Of a stretch of DNA of 9,620 nucleotides, positions 1 to 5,206 are shown in pieces. Under the pieces are notes generated by a model. That model saw only the letters and a list, made by a program, of their open reading frames with translations, had not been told where the DNA came from and searched no databases. The translations under genes and the position numbers were made by a program. Every line of letters begins with the position of its first letter. The stretch's first letter is position 1. Origin of the DNA: Oscillibacter sp. (GTDB taxonomy: Bacteria; Bacillota; Clostridia; Oscillospirales; Oscillospiraceae); NCBI GenBank assembly GCA_009773995.1, contig VSMY01000097.1:1-9620 (forward strand), read 5' to 3'.

Positions 1-53
1 CCCCCGCAGCGCCCGCCGCTCCCGCGGCCCCCAAGGAAGGAGGAAGCAACTAA
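1..53 (+). CDS. rpsC: 30S ribosomal protein S3, C-terminal end (partial)
   Basis: Only the last 16 codons are present. Read in frame 3 from base 3, they give three Pro-Ala-Ala units, then PKEGGSN and a TAA stop at 51-53. S3 sits at the mRNA entry side of the 30S head and precedes L16 in this operon. Many Firmicutes S3 proteins end in a Gly-Gly motif after a charged or low-complexity tail, so the ending fits. The stop overlaps the rplP start as TAATG, which suggests translational coupling. The rplP ribosome binding site lies inside these last codons. The assignment rests on gene order, reading frame and the tail; the conserved KH and C-terminal domains are outside the window. Confidence 0.8.
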   Translation, partial: PAAPAAPAAPKEGGSN

Positions 54-475
54 TGCTGATGCCGAAGAGAGTCAAATACCGCCGCGTGCACCGCGGCCGT
101 ATGACCGGCAAGGCCACCCGTGGCAACACCTTGGCTTACGGCGAGTATGGCCTGGTGGCCACCGAGCCCGCCTGGATCACCAGCAACCAGATTGAGGCGG
201 CCCGTATCGCCATGACCCGCTACACCAAGCGCGGCGGCCAGGTCTGGATTAAGATTTTCCCCGACAAGCCCGTGACCAAGAAGCCTGCCGAGACCCGCAT
301 GGGCTCCGGTAAGGGCTCCCCCGAGTTCTGGGTCGCCGTCGTGAAGCCCGGCCGCGTCATGTTCGAAATCGCCGGCGTGCCGGAAGAAGTTGCCCGCGAG
401 GCCCTGCGTCTGGCCAGCCACAAGCTGCCCATCAAGACCAAGGTCATCGCCCGCGCCGAGGAAGCAGGTGAGTAA
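53..475 (+). CDS. rplP: 50S ribosomal protein L16
   Basis: L16 (140 aa, normal for the family) binds 23S rRNA near the A site and helps shape the peptidyl transferase and tRNA-binding region. The N-terminus (PKRVKYRRVHRGRMTG, residues 4-19) and the central GGQVWIKIFPDKPVTKKP block (61-78) followed by GSGKG at 84-88 are family signatures. The ATG at 53 is preceded by AAGGAGG at 37-43, nine bases away, and overlaps the S3 stop. The rpmC start lies one base after this gene's stop, and the rpmC ribosome binding site is inside its last codons, so L16 and L29 translation is probably coupled. Confidence 0.98.
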   Translation: MLMPKRVKYRRVHRGRMTGKATRGNTLAYGEYGLVATEPAWITSNQIEAARIAMTRYTKRGGQVWIKIFPDKPVTKKPAETRMGSGKGSPEFWVAVVKPGRVMFEIAGVPEEVAREALRLASHKLPIKTKVIARAEEAGE

Positions 476-476
476 G

Positions 477-686
477 ATGAAGGCAAGTGAAATTCGTGAG
501 ATTCGCAAGATGACCCCGGAGCAGCTGAACGAGAAGCTGACGGGGCTGAAGAAGGACCTGTTTTTCCTTCGTATGCAGCACGCCACCAACCAGCTGGACA
601 ATCCCGTGAAAATCCGGGAGACCAAGCATGACATTGCCCGAGTCAAGACCGTGCTCCGGGAGCTCTCCGCTTCCGGCAAGCAGTGA
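477..686 (+). CDS. rpmC: 50S ribosomal protein L29
   Basis: L29 is a small (69 aa) two-helix protein at the polypeptide exit tunnel, beside L23, near where SRP and trigger factor dock. The helical LKKDLFFLRMQ block (23-33) and the NPVKIRETKHDIARVKTVL region (42-60) are characteristic. A longer reading frame extends upstream to about 390, but it runs through rplP in another frame. The ATG at 477 gives the family length and N-terminus and has AGGTGA at 466-471, five bases upstream. The gap after rplP is one base. The gene is followed by the strong rpsQ ribosome binding site. Confidence 0.98.
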   Translation: MKASEIREIRKMTPEQLNEKLTGLKKDLFFLRMQHATNQLDNPVKIRETKHDIARVKTVLRELSASGKQ

Positions 687-703
687 GAAGGAGGTAAGGA
701 AAC

Positions 704-967
704 ATGGACGAGAAGAGAACTTCCTCCCGTAAGACCCGGGTTGGCAAGGTGGTCTCCGACAAGATGGACAAGACCGTCGTGGTCGCCATTGAGGACCGGG
801 TAGCCCACCCTCTGTATAAGAAAATCGTCGGCCGCACTTACAAGCTGAAAGCCCACGACGAGCAGAACAGCTGCGGAATCGGCGACAAGGTAAAGGTGAT
901 GGAAACCCGCCCCCTGTCCAAGGACAAGCGCTGGCGCGTGGTTGAGATCATCGAGAAAGCGAAGTAA
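704..967 (+). CDS. rpsQ: 30S ribosomal protein S17
   Basis: S17 (87 aa) is a primary 16S rRNA-binding protein with an OB fold, acting early in 30S body assembly. The segment KTVVVAI (23-29), the HPLYKKIVGRT block (35-45) and the closing GDKVKVMETRPLSKDKRWRVV block (60-80) are diagnostic. AAGGAGGT at 688-695 lies eight bases before the ATG. The L29-S17-L14 order matches the spc operon. The stop is fused to the rplN ribosome binding site as TAAGGAGG. Confidence 0.98.
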   Translation: MDEKRTSSRKTRVGKVVSDKMDKTVVVAIEDRVAHPLYKKIVGRTYKLKAHDEQNSCGIGDKVKVMETRPLSKDKRWRVVEIIEKAK

Positions 968-981
968 GGAGGCGTCGAGAC

Positions 982-1350
982 ATGATTCAGCAGGAAACCT
1001 TCCTGAAGGTGGCCGACAACACCGGCGCCAAGGAAATCAAGTGCATCCGCGTCCTGGGCGGTTCCAAGCGCAAGTACGGGAACATCGGGGACGTCATCGT
1101 GGCCTCCGTCCGCAAGTCCGCCCCCGGCGGCACCGTGAAAAAGGGCGAGGTGGTCAAGGCCGTCATCGTCCGCTCCGCCAAGGGCATCCGCCGGAACGAC
1201 GGAACCTATGTCCGGTTCGACGACAACGCGGCGGTCCTCATCAAGGACGACAAGAACCCCCGCGGCACCCGTATCTTTGGGCCCGTGGCCCGCGAGCTGC
1301 GGGACAAGGATTACATGAAGATCCTGTCCCTGGCGCCCGAAGTGATTTGA
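982..1350 (+). CDS. rplN: 50S ribosomal protein L14
   Basis: L14 (122 aa, exactly the usual length) is a beta-barrel protein on the 50S interface, contacting 16S rRNA in the inter-subunit bridge near L19. It begins MIQQET with ADNTGAKEIKCIRVLGG at 11-27, and carries the signature AVIVRSAKGIRRNDGTYVRF at 60-79 and GTRIFGPVARELR at 95-107. AAGGAGG at 966-972 lies nine bases before the ATG and shares bases with the S17 stop. It ends in TGA within TGAGGAGGG, which doubles as the start of the rplX binding site. Confidence 0.99.
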   Translation: MIQQETFLKVADNTGAKEIKCIRVLGGSKRKYGNIGDVIVASVRKSAPGGTVKKGEVVKAVIVRSAKGIRRNDGTYVRFDDNAAVLIKDDKNPRGTRIFGPVARELRDKDYMKILSLAPEVI

Positions 1351-1363
1351 GGAGGGCAAGGAA

Positions 1364-1717
1364 ATGTCTATGAACATCAAAAAGGGCGACACGGTCGTCC
1401 GCCTCTCCGGCGACGGCGGTAAGGACAAGGACCTGAGCACCCACCAGGGCAAGGTCCTTGCCACCCTGCCGAAGGAGAATAAGGTTGTGGTAGAGGGCAT
1501 GAACCTGGTCACCTGCCACATCAAGCCCCGCCGCCAGGGCGAAGAGGGCGGCATCGTCAAGCGGGAAGCCGCCATTGCGGCCTGCAAGGTCCAGGTGGTT
1601 TGCCCCAAGTGCGGCAAGCCCACCCGGGTGGGCCACAAGGTGGAAAAGAAGACCGTGGCCGGCAAAGAGAAAAACGTCAGCGTCCGCATCTGCAAGAAGT
1701 GCGGCGCCGAGCTGTAA
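1364..1717 (+). CDS. rplX: 50S ribosomal protein L24
   Basis: L24 starts 50S assembly by binding the 5' end of 23S rRNA and later sits near the exit tunnel. The N-terminal KOW domain (about 4-48) has KKGDTVV at 6-12 and ENKVVVEGMN at 38-47. The C-terminal part has two CxxC pairs, C80/C83 and C110/C113, as in L24 proteins that carry a zinc-ribbon-like tail. The protein is 117 aa, longer than the roughly 103 aa typical of many bacteria, partly because of the longer KOW loop at 15-29 where GKDKGK is the usual motif. The ATG at 1364 is eight bases from GGAGG (1351-1355); the ATG at 1370 is 14 bases away and less likely. Confidence 0.97.
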   Translation: MSMNIKKGDTVVRLSGDGGKDKDLSTHQGKVLATLPKENKVVVEGMNLVTCHIKPRRQGEEGGIVKREAAIAACKVQVVCPKCGKPTRVGHKVEKKTVAGKEKNVSVRICKKCGAEL

Positions 1718-1734
1718 GGGAGGAGGAGTGAAAC

Positions 1735-2289
1735 ATGGCTGACAAGAAAGTGCCCAACCTCAAGGCGAAGTACGCCTCCGAGGTCGCTCCCGCCCTGATG
1801 AAGCAGTTCGGATACAAGAGCGTCATGCAGATTCCCAAAATCGACAAGGTAGTCGTGAACGTGGGCTGCGGCGAGGCCAAGGAAAACGCCAAAATTCTGG
1901 ACAACGTGGTCCGGGACCTGGCTCAGATTACCGGTCAGAAGCCCATCATCACCCGTTCCCGGAAGAATATCGCCAACTTCAAGCTCCGCGAAAACATGCC
2001 CATCGGCGCGAAGGTCACTCTCCGCGGCGAGAAGATGTGGGAGTTCCTGGACCGCCTGTTCAACGTGGCCCTGCCCCGCGTCCGCGACTTCCAGGGCATC
2101 AGCCCCAACGCCTTCGACGGCCGGGGCAACTACGCCCTGGGCATCCGGGAGCAGCTGATCTTCCCCGAGATTGAGTACGATAAAATCGACAAAATCCGGG
2201 GCATGGACGTGGTCATCTGCACCACCGCGCACACCGACGAAGAGGCCCGCGCCCTGCTTACCCAGGTCGGCGCGCCCTTCGCCCGCTAA
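1735..2289 (+). CDS. rplE: 50S ribosomal protein L5
   Basis: L5 (184 aa; usual about 180) binds 5S rRNA in the central protuberance, together with L18, and contacts S13 across the subunit interface. The family block PKIDKVVVNVGCGEA lies at 34-48. GQKPIITRSRKNIANFKLRE follows at 67-86, and the C-terminal IREQLIFPEIEYDKID and GMDVVICTTAHTDEEARALL blocks lie at 142-176. A purine-rich GGGAGGAGG at 1718-1726 precedes the ATG. L24-L5-S14 is the conserved order. The stop forms TAAGGAGG with the rpsN binding site. Confidence 0.99.
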   Translation: MADKKVPNLKAKYASEVAPALMKQFGYKSVMQIPKIDKVVVNVGCGEAKENAKILDNVVRDLAQITGQKPIITRSRKNIANFKLRENMPIGAKVTLRGEKMWEFLDRLFNVALPRVRDFQGISPNAFDGRGNYALGIREQLIFPEIEYDKIDKIRGMDVVICTTAHTDEEARALLTQVGAPFAR

Positions 2290-2303
2290 GGAGGGAGAGA
2301 AGA

Positions 2304-2489
2304 ATGGCTAAGAAATCCATGATTCTGAAGCAGCAGCGCCCCGCGAAGTACTCCAGCCGGAAGTACAACCGCTGCAAGCTCTGCGGCCGTCCCCACGCCT
2401 ATCTCCGGGATTACGGCGTGTGCCGTATCTGCTTCCGGGAGCTGGCCTACAAGGGCGAGATTCCCGGCGTCCGGAAAGCATCTTTCTAA
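2304..2489 (+). CDS. rpsN: 30S ribosomal protein S14, zinc-binding type
   Basis: S14 (61 aa) is part of the 30S head, placed beside S3 and S10 late in assembly. This is the short zinc form, with C24-x2-C27 and C40-x2-C43 in YNRCKLCGRPH and GVCRICFREL, followed by the standard ending GEIPGVRKASF (51-61). Many Firmicutes carry a second, zinc-free paralogue elsewhere for zinc limitation; none is in this window. AAGGAGGG at 2288-2295 lies eight bases before the ATG. The gene is followed by the 214-base structured spacer rather than directly by rpsH, which is the main layout oddity here. In the type-Z nomenclature it may be called rpsZ. Confidence 0.98.
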   Translation: MAKKSMILKQQRPAKYSSRKYNRCKLCGRPHAYLRDYGVCRICFRELAYKGEIPGVRKASF

Positions 2490-2508
2490 GAGGCTTCGGA
2501 TATCTAAG

Positions 2509-2556
2509 TTGTCGTCGCTCCGGCCTGGACGAGTGCCGGGCCTCGGAGCGCGATAA
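2509..2556 (+). repeat. Inverted repeat / hairpin 1 in the rpsN-rpsH spacer
   Basis: 2509-2522 pairs with 2544-2556 over 13 base pairs, with one bulged T at 2515 and one G-U pair. The core is CGCTCCG against CGGAGCG. GCC at 2523-2525 can continue the stem with GGC at 2539-2541, leaving CT bulged. An alternative inner hairpin pairs CCGGC with GCCGG. Pairing was worked out by hand. Confidence 0.7.
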
Positions 2557-2567
2557 AGCTCTTTTTG

Positions 2568-2593
2568 CCTCTTTTTCTCTCGAGAAAAAGAGG
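2568..2593 (+). repeat. Perfect inverted repeat / hairpin 2 (pyrimidine-purine arms)
   Basis: CCTCTTTTTCTC at 2568-2579 and GAGAAAAAGAGG at 2582-2593 are perfect reverse complements separated by two bases. As RNA this would form about 11 pairs around a CTCG loop. A second CTCTTTTT copy at 2559-2566 could compete for the same right arm. Confidence 0.8.
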
Positions 2594-2609
2594 AGACAGA
2601 CGGCGAAAG

Positions 2610-2649
2610 GTCATGGCCAATCGGGCCGAGGAGCCCAATTGGTCATGAT
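2610..2649 (+). repeat. Long inverted repeat / hairpin 3 in the rpsN-rpsH spacer
   Basis: GTCATGGCCAAT at 2610-2621 pairs with ATTGGTCATGAT at 2638-2649 over 12 positions, including two G-U pairs. After a single C/A mismatch, GGGC at 2623-2626 pairs with GCCC at 2633-2636, closing a CGAGGA loop. The G-U pairs preserve pairing in RNA but not in DNA, which favours an RNA-level role slightly. Confidence 0.78.
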
Positions 2650-2663
2650 ACCTCGCTGCTGAA

Positions 2664-2678
2664 GCGGCCAAAGGCCGC
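2664..2678 (+). repeat. Short perfect hairpin 4 upstream of the rpsH ribosome binding site
   Basis: GCGGCC at 2664-2669 and GGCCGC at 2673-2678 pair perfectly around an AAA loop. It ends 11 bases before the AGGAGG of rpsH. An A-rich stretch, not a T run, follows, so it does not look like an intrinsic terminator on this strand. Confidence 0.7.
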
Positions 2679-2703
2679 AACTCTAAAATAGGAGGATTCA
2701 ACC

Positions 2704-3102
2704 ATGCATATCACCGATCCGGTTGCGGATATGCTCACCCGCATCCGCAACGCCGTCAGCGCGAAACACGACACTGTGGACGTCCCCGCCTCCAACATGA
2801 AAAAGAGCATCGCTCAGATTCTGCTGGACGAGGGCTATATCAAAAATTTCCAGATCGTGGACGACGGCACCCAGGGAAAGATTCACATCACCCTGAAGTA
2901 CAACGCAGGCAAGGAAAAGGTCATCACCGGCCTGCGCCGCGTCTCTAAGCCGGGCCTCCGGGTCTACGTGGGCGCCGACGAGCTGCCCCGCGTGCTCCGC
3001 GGCCTGGGTATCGCTATCATCTCCACGTCTAAGGGCGTCATGACCGACAAGAAGGCCCGCGAGCTCCATGTCGGCGGCGAAGTCCTGGCGTTCGTCTGGT
3101 AA
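2704..3102 (+). CDS. rpsH: 30S ribosomal protein S8
   Basis: S8 (132 aa, typical) is a primary binder of the central domain of 16S rRNA and organises the 30S platform. It starts MHITDPVADMLTRIRNA (1-17). The C-terminal RNA-binding signature GIAIISTSKGVMTDKKAR is at 102-119, and the ending GGEVLAFVW is canonical. AGGAGG at 2690-2695 precedes the ATG by eight bases. In E. coli, S8 is the repressor of the spc operon through an mRNA hairpin near rplE. Here a hairpin-rich spacer lies directly upstream of rpsH, so feedback control by S8 is possible but only inferred. Confidence 0.99.
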   Translation: MHITDPVADMLTRIRNAVSAKHDTVDVPASNMKKSIAQILLDEGYIKNFQIVDDGTQGKIHITLKYNAGKEKVITGLRRVSKPGLRVYVGADELPRVLRGLGIAIISTSKGVMTDKKARELHVGGEVLAFVW

Positions 3103-3117
3103 GGAGGGTATTGAACA

Positions 3118-3663
3118 ATGTCTAGAATCGGCAGAATGCCCATTACCGTCCCCGCCGGCGTGACCGTGAACATCGCCGAGGGTAATGTGGTCACTGTGAA
3201 GGGACCCAAGGGCCAGCTGACCCGCGCGCTGCGCCCGGAGATGATGATTGAACAGGAAGGCACTACGATCACCGTGAAGCGTCCTTCCGAGGATAAGCTG
3301 CACCGCAGCCTCCACGGCCTGACCCGCACGCTCCTGCACAACATGATCGTCGGCGTGACCGACGGCTATGCCAAGGAACTGGAAGTCAACGGCGTGGGCT
3401 ATCGTGTGGCCAAGGAGGGAAGCAACCTGGTCATGAACCTGGGCTATTCCCATCAGGTGATCGTTTCTGAGGCGGAGGGCATCACCATCGAGGTTCCCTC
3501 TCCCAATAAAATTATCATTCGCGGCTGCGACAAGGAGGCCGTCGGCCAGTTTGCCGCCGAGGTCCGTGAGAAGCGCCCGCCCGAGCCGTACAAGGGCAAG
3601 GGAATCAAGTATGCCAATGAAACCATCCGCCGCAAGGTCGGTAAGACCGGCGCCAAGAAGTAA
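3118..3663 (+). CDS. rplF: 50S ribosomal protein L6
   Basis: L6 (181 aa; usual about 178-182) has two repeated alpha/beta domains and lies near the sarcin-ricin loop and factor-binding site of the 50S subunit. It begins MSRIGRMPITVPAGV; the second domain carries GYAKELEVNGVGYRV at 83-97, and the strong family signature PEPYKGKGIKYANE is at 155-168. AAGGAGGG at 3101-3108, sharing bases with the rpsH stop, lies nine bases before the ATG. Confidence 0.99.
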   Translation: MSRIGRMPITVPAGVTVNIAEGNVVTVKGPKGQLTRALRPEMMIEQEGTTITVKRPSEDKLHRSLHGLTRTLLHNMIVGVTDGYAKELEVNGVGYRVAKEGSNLVMNLGYSHQVIVSEAEGITIEVPSPNKIIIRGCDKEAVGQFAAEVREKRPPEPYKGKGIKYANETIRRKVGKTGAKK

Positions 3664-3677
3664 GGAGGTGTGCCGAA

Positions 3678-4037
3678 ATGATTAAAAGACCCAATACCAA
3701 CGCCCAGCGCATGAAGCGCCACAAGAGGGTGCGCGCCAAGATCTCCGGCACTCCCGAGATGCCGCGTCTGAACGTGTTCCGCAGCGAGGCCAATATCTAC
3801 GCCCAAATCATCGACGATGTCTCCGGCGTGACCCTGGTTTCCGCTTCCTCCCTGGATAAGGCCGTCGAAGGCTACGGCGGGAATGTCGCCGCCGCAGAGG
3901 CCGTGGGCAAGCTCGTGGCCGAGCGTGCCAAGGCTAAAGGTATCGAGACCGTGGTGTTTGACCGCGGCGGCTACCTGTATCACGGCCGCGTGAAGGCCCT
4001 GGCCGAGGGCGCCCGTGAGGGCGGCCTGCAGTTCTAA
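3678..4037 (+). CDS. rplR: 50S ribosomal protein L18
   Basis: L18 (119 aa, typical) binds 5S rRNA and with L5 anchors it in the central protuberance. The basic N-terminus (about 1-20) is the rRNA-binding arm. PRLNVFRSEANIYAQIIDD at 29-47 begins the folded domain, and the ending FDRGGYLYHGRVKALAEGAR (94-113), followed by EGGLQF, is the family's C-terminal signature. AAGGAGGT at 3662-3669 lies eight bases before the ATG, fused to the rplF stop. L6-L18-S5 is the conserved order. Confidence 0.99.
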   Translation: MIKRPNTNAQRMKRHKRVRAKISGTPEMPRLNVFRSEANIYAQIIDDVSGVTLVSASSLDKAVEGYGGNVAAAEAVGKLVAERAKAKGIETVVFDRGGYLYHGRVKALAEGAREGGLQF

Positions 4038-4054
4038 GGAGGGAGGAACGTTCA

Positions 4055-4555
4055 ATGCCTAGATTTGAAAGAGAGCAGAGCGAGTATATCGAGAAAGTCG
4101 TGTACCTGAACCGCGTTTCCAAGACTGTGAAGGGCGGCCGGGTTATGAAGTTCTCCGCCCTGGTGGTTGTGGGCGACGGCAAGGGCAAGGTCGGCTACGG
4201 CCTGGGCAAGGCCGCCGAAGTTCCCGAGGCCATCCGCAAGGGCATCGAGGCCGCCAAGAAAAACATGATTACCGTGACTCTGGCGGGCACCACCCTGCCC
4301 CATGAGACCATCGGGGAAGCCGGCGCGGGCCGCGTGCTGATGAAGCCCGCCGCCCCCGGTACCGGCGTCATCGCCGGCGGCGCGGTCCGCGCCGTCGTGG
4401 AGGCCGCGGGCATCAAGGACATCCGTGCCAAGAGCCTCCGGTCCAACAACCCCAACAACGTCGTCGCCGCCGCCTTCCAGGGACTCAAGAGCATGCGCGG
4501 TCCCGAGGAGGTCGCCCGCATCCGCGGGAAGAGCGTCGAAGACATCGTGGGTTAA
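4055..4555 (+). CDS. rpsE: 30S ribosomal protein S5
   Basis: S5 (166 aa, standard) lies at the 30S mRNA entry site and affects decoding accuracy and helicase activity. The N-terminal double-stranded RNA-binding-like domain holds GRVMKFSALVVVGDGKGKVG at 28-47 and GYGLGKAAEVPEAIRKGI at 47-64. The C-terminal domain has GTGVIAGGAVRAVVEAAGI at 102-120 and RSNNPNNVV at 129-137. Two overlapping purine-rich sites lie upstream: AAGGAGG at 4036-4042 (12 bases away) and GGGAGGA at 4041-4047 (7 bases away). The second has better spacing. The stop is part of TAAGGAGG for rpmD. Confidence 0.99.
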   Translation: MPRFEREQSEYIEKVVYLNRVSKTVKGGRVMKFSALVVVGDGKGKVGYGLGKAAEVPEAIRKGIEAAKKNMITVTLAGTTLPHETIGEAGAGRVLMKPAAPGTGVIAGGAVRAVVEAAGIKDIRAKSLRSNNPNNVVAAAFQGLKSMRGPEEVARIRGKSVEDIVG

Positions 4556-4568
4556 GGAGGCAACAAAC

Positions 4569-4751
4569 GTGGCAAACTTAAGGATTGAGCTCGTCAAGAG
4601 CCTGAACGGCCGCCTGGAAAAGCAGGTTGCCACCGCGCATTCCCTGGGTCTGCGCAAAATCGGTGACGTCACCGTGCAGCCCGACAACGATCCCACCCGC
4701 GGAAAAGTGGCGAAGATCGGCTATCTGCTGCAAGTTACCGAAGAGAAGTAA
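4569..4751 (+). CDS. rpmD: 50S ribosomal protein L30 (GTG start)
   Basis: L30 is a 60-aa protein of the 50S subunit with a ferredoxin-like fold that binds 23S rRNA. It begins (M)ANLRIELVKSLNGR, with LGLRKIGDVTVQPDN at 26-40 and the closing KIGYLLQV at 49-56, typical of the bacterial short form. The start is GTG at 4569, chosen because AAGGAGG at 4554-4560 is eight bases upstream and the resulting N-terminus matches the family. The open frame continues upstream, but it overlaps rpsE in the wrong frame. The stop is again fused to the next ribosome binding site. Confidence 0.96.
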   Translation: MANLRIELVKSLNGRLEKQVATAHSLGLRKIGDVTVQPDNDPTRGKVAKIGYLLQVTEEK

Positions 4752-4764
4752 GGAGGCGCCAAAT

Positions 4765-5205
4765 ATGAAATTAAGCGAACTGTCTCCCGCCGAAGGCTCC
4801 GTCCGGCAGGCATACCGCAAGGGCCGGGGCGCCGGCAGCGGCAACGGAAAGACCGGCGGCCGGGGCCACAAGGGCCAGAAGGCCCGCTCCGGCGGCAAGG
4901 TCCGCGTGGGCTTTGAAGGCGGCCAGATGCCTCTGGCCCGCCGGGTCCCGAAGCGCGGCTTCAACAACATCTTCGCCAAACCTCTGGAGGTTGTGAACCT
5001 CAGTGCCCTGAACGCGTTCAGCGACGGGGACACCGTCACCGCCGAGGCGCTGCTGGAAAAGGGCGTCCTCAGTAAGTGCGAGTACGGCTTCAAGGTCCTG
5101 GGCAACGGGAAGCTCACCAAAAAGGTCACTGTCAAGGCCAACGCTTTTTCCGCGTCTGCCAAGGAGGCCATCGAGGCAGCCGGCGGAAAGGCGGAGGTGA
5201 AGTAA
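4765..5205 (+). CDS. rplO: 50S ribosomal protein L15
   Basis: L15 (146 aa, typical) is a late-assembly 50S protein whose long basic N-terminal arm threads into 23S rRNA. MKLSELSPAEGS (1-12), the Gly/Arg/Lys-rich GRGAGSGNGKTGGRGHKGQ arm (20-38) and FEGGQMPLARRVPKRGF (50-66) are diagnostic. The C-terminal globular part includes VLGNGKLTKKVTVKANAFS at 111-129. The frame is open upstream to about 4627 inside rpmD, but AAGGAGG at 4750-4756 and homology place the start at ATG 4765. The secY start follows the stop after one base, and secY's ribosome binding site lies in the last L15 codons, so the two are probably coupled. Confidence 0.98.
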   Translation: MKLSELSPAEGSVRQAYRKGRGAGSGNGKTGGRGHKGQKARSGGKVRVGFEGGQMPLARRVPKRGFNNIFAKPLEVVNLSALNAFSDGDTVTAEALLEKGVLSKCEYGFKVLGNGKLTKKVTVKANAFSASAKEAIEAAGGKAEVK

Positions 5206-5206
5206 C

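Larger units (their letters stand above)
2490..2703 (+). other. Structured non-coding spacer between rpsN and rpsH
   Basis: These 214 bases have no convincing gene, although other junctions in this half of the operon are 1 to 17 bases. G+C is about 55% by hand count, lower than the neighbouring genes. Four separate inverted repeats follow one another: 2509-2556, 2568-2593, 2610-2649 and 2664-2678. The last 14 bases carry AGGAGG (2690-2695), eight bases before the rpsH ATG. None of the stems is followed by a clear T run, so simple termination is not supported. Possible identities are an inserted palindromic repeat or miniature element, an mRNA processing site, or an autoregulatory leader for rpsH and downstream genes. 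The sequence alone does not decide. Confidence 0.75.

Noticed and set aside
942..1373. A 143-codon + strand frame overlapping rplN
   Set aside because: It is an Arg/Gly-rich out-of-frame reading of a nearly canonical L14 gene.
2568..2593. Intrinsic terminator in the rpsN-rpsH spacer
   Set aside because: The stem is A/T-rich and is followed by AGACAGACGG, not a T run, and essential spc genes continue directly downstream.
2420..2662. An 80-codon + strand frame and an overlapping minus-strand frame (2504-2701) through the rpsN-rpsH spacer
   Set aside because: The + frame begins inside rpsN and crosses the inverted repeats; neither has a good ribosome binding site or any recognisable motif.
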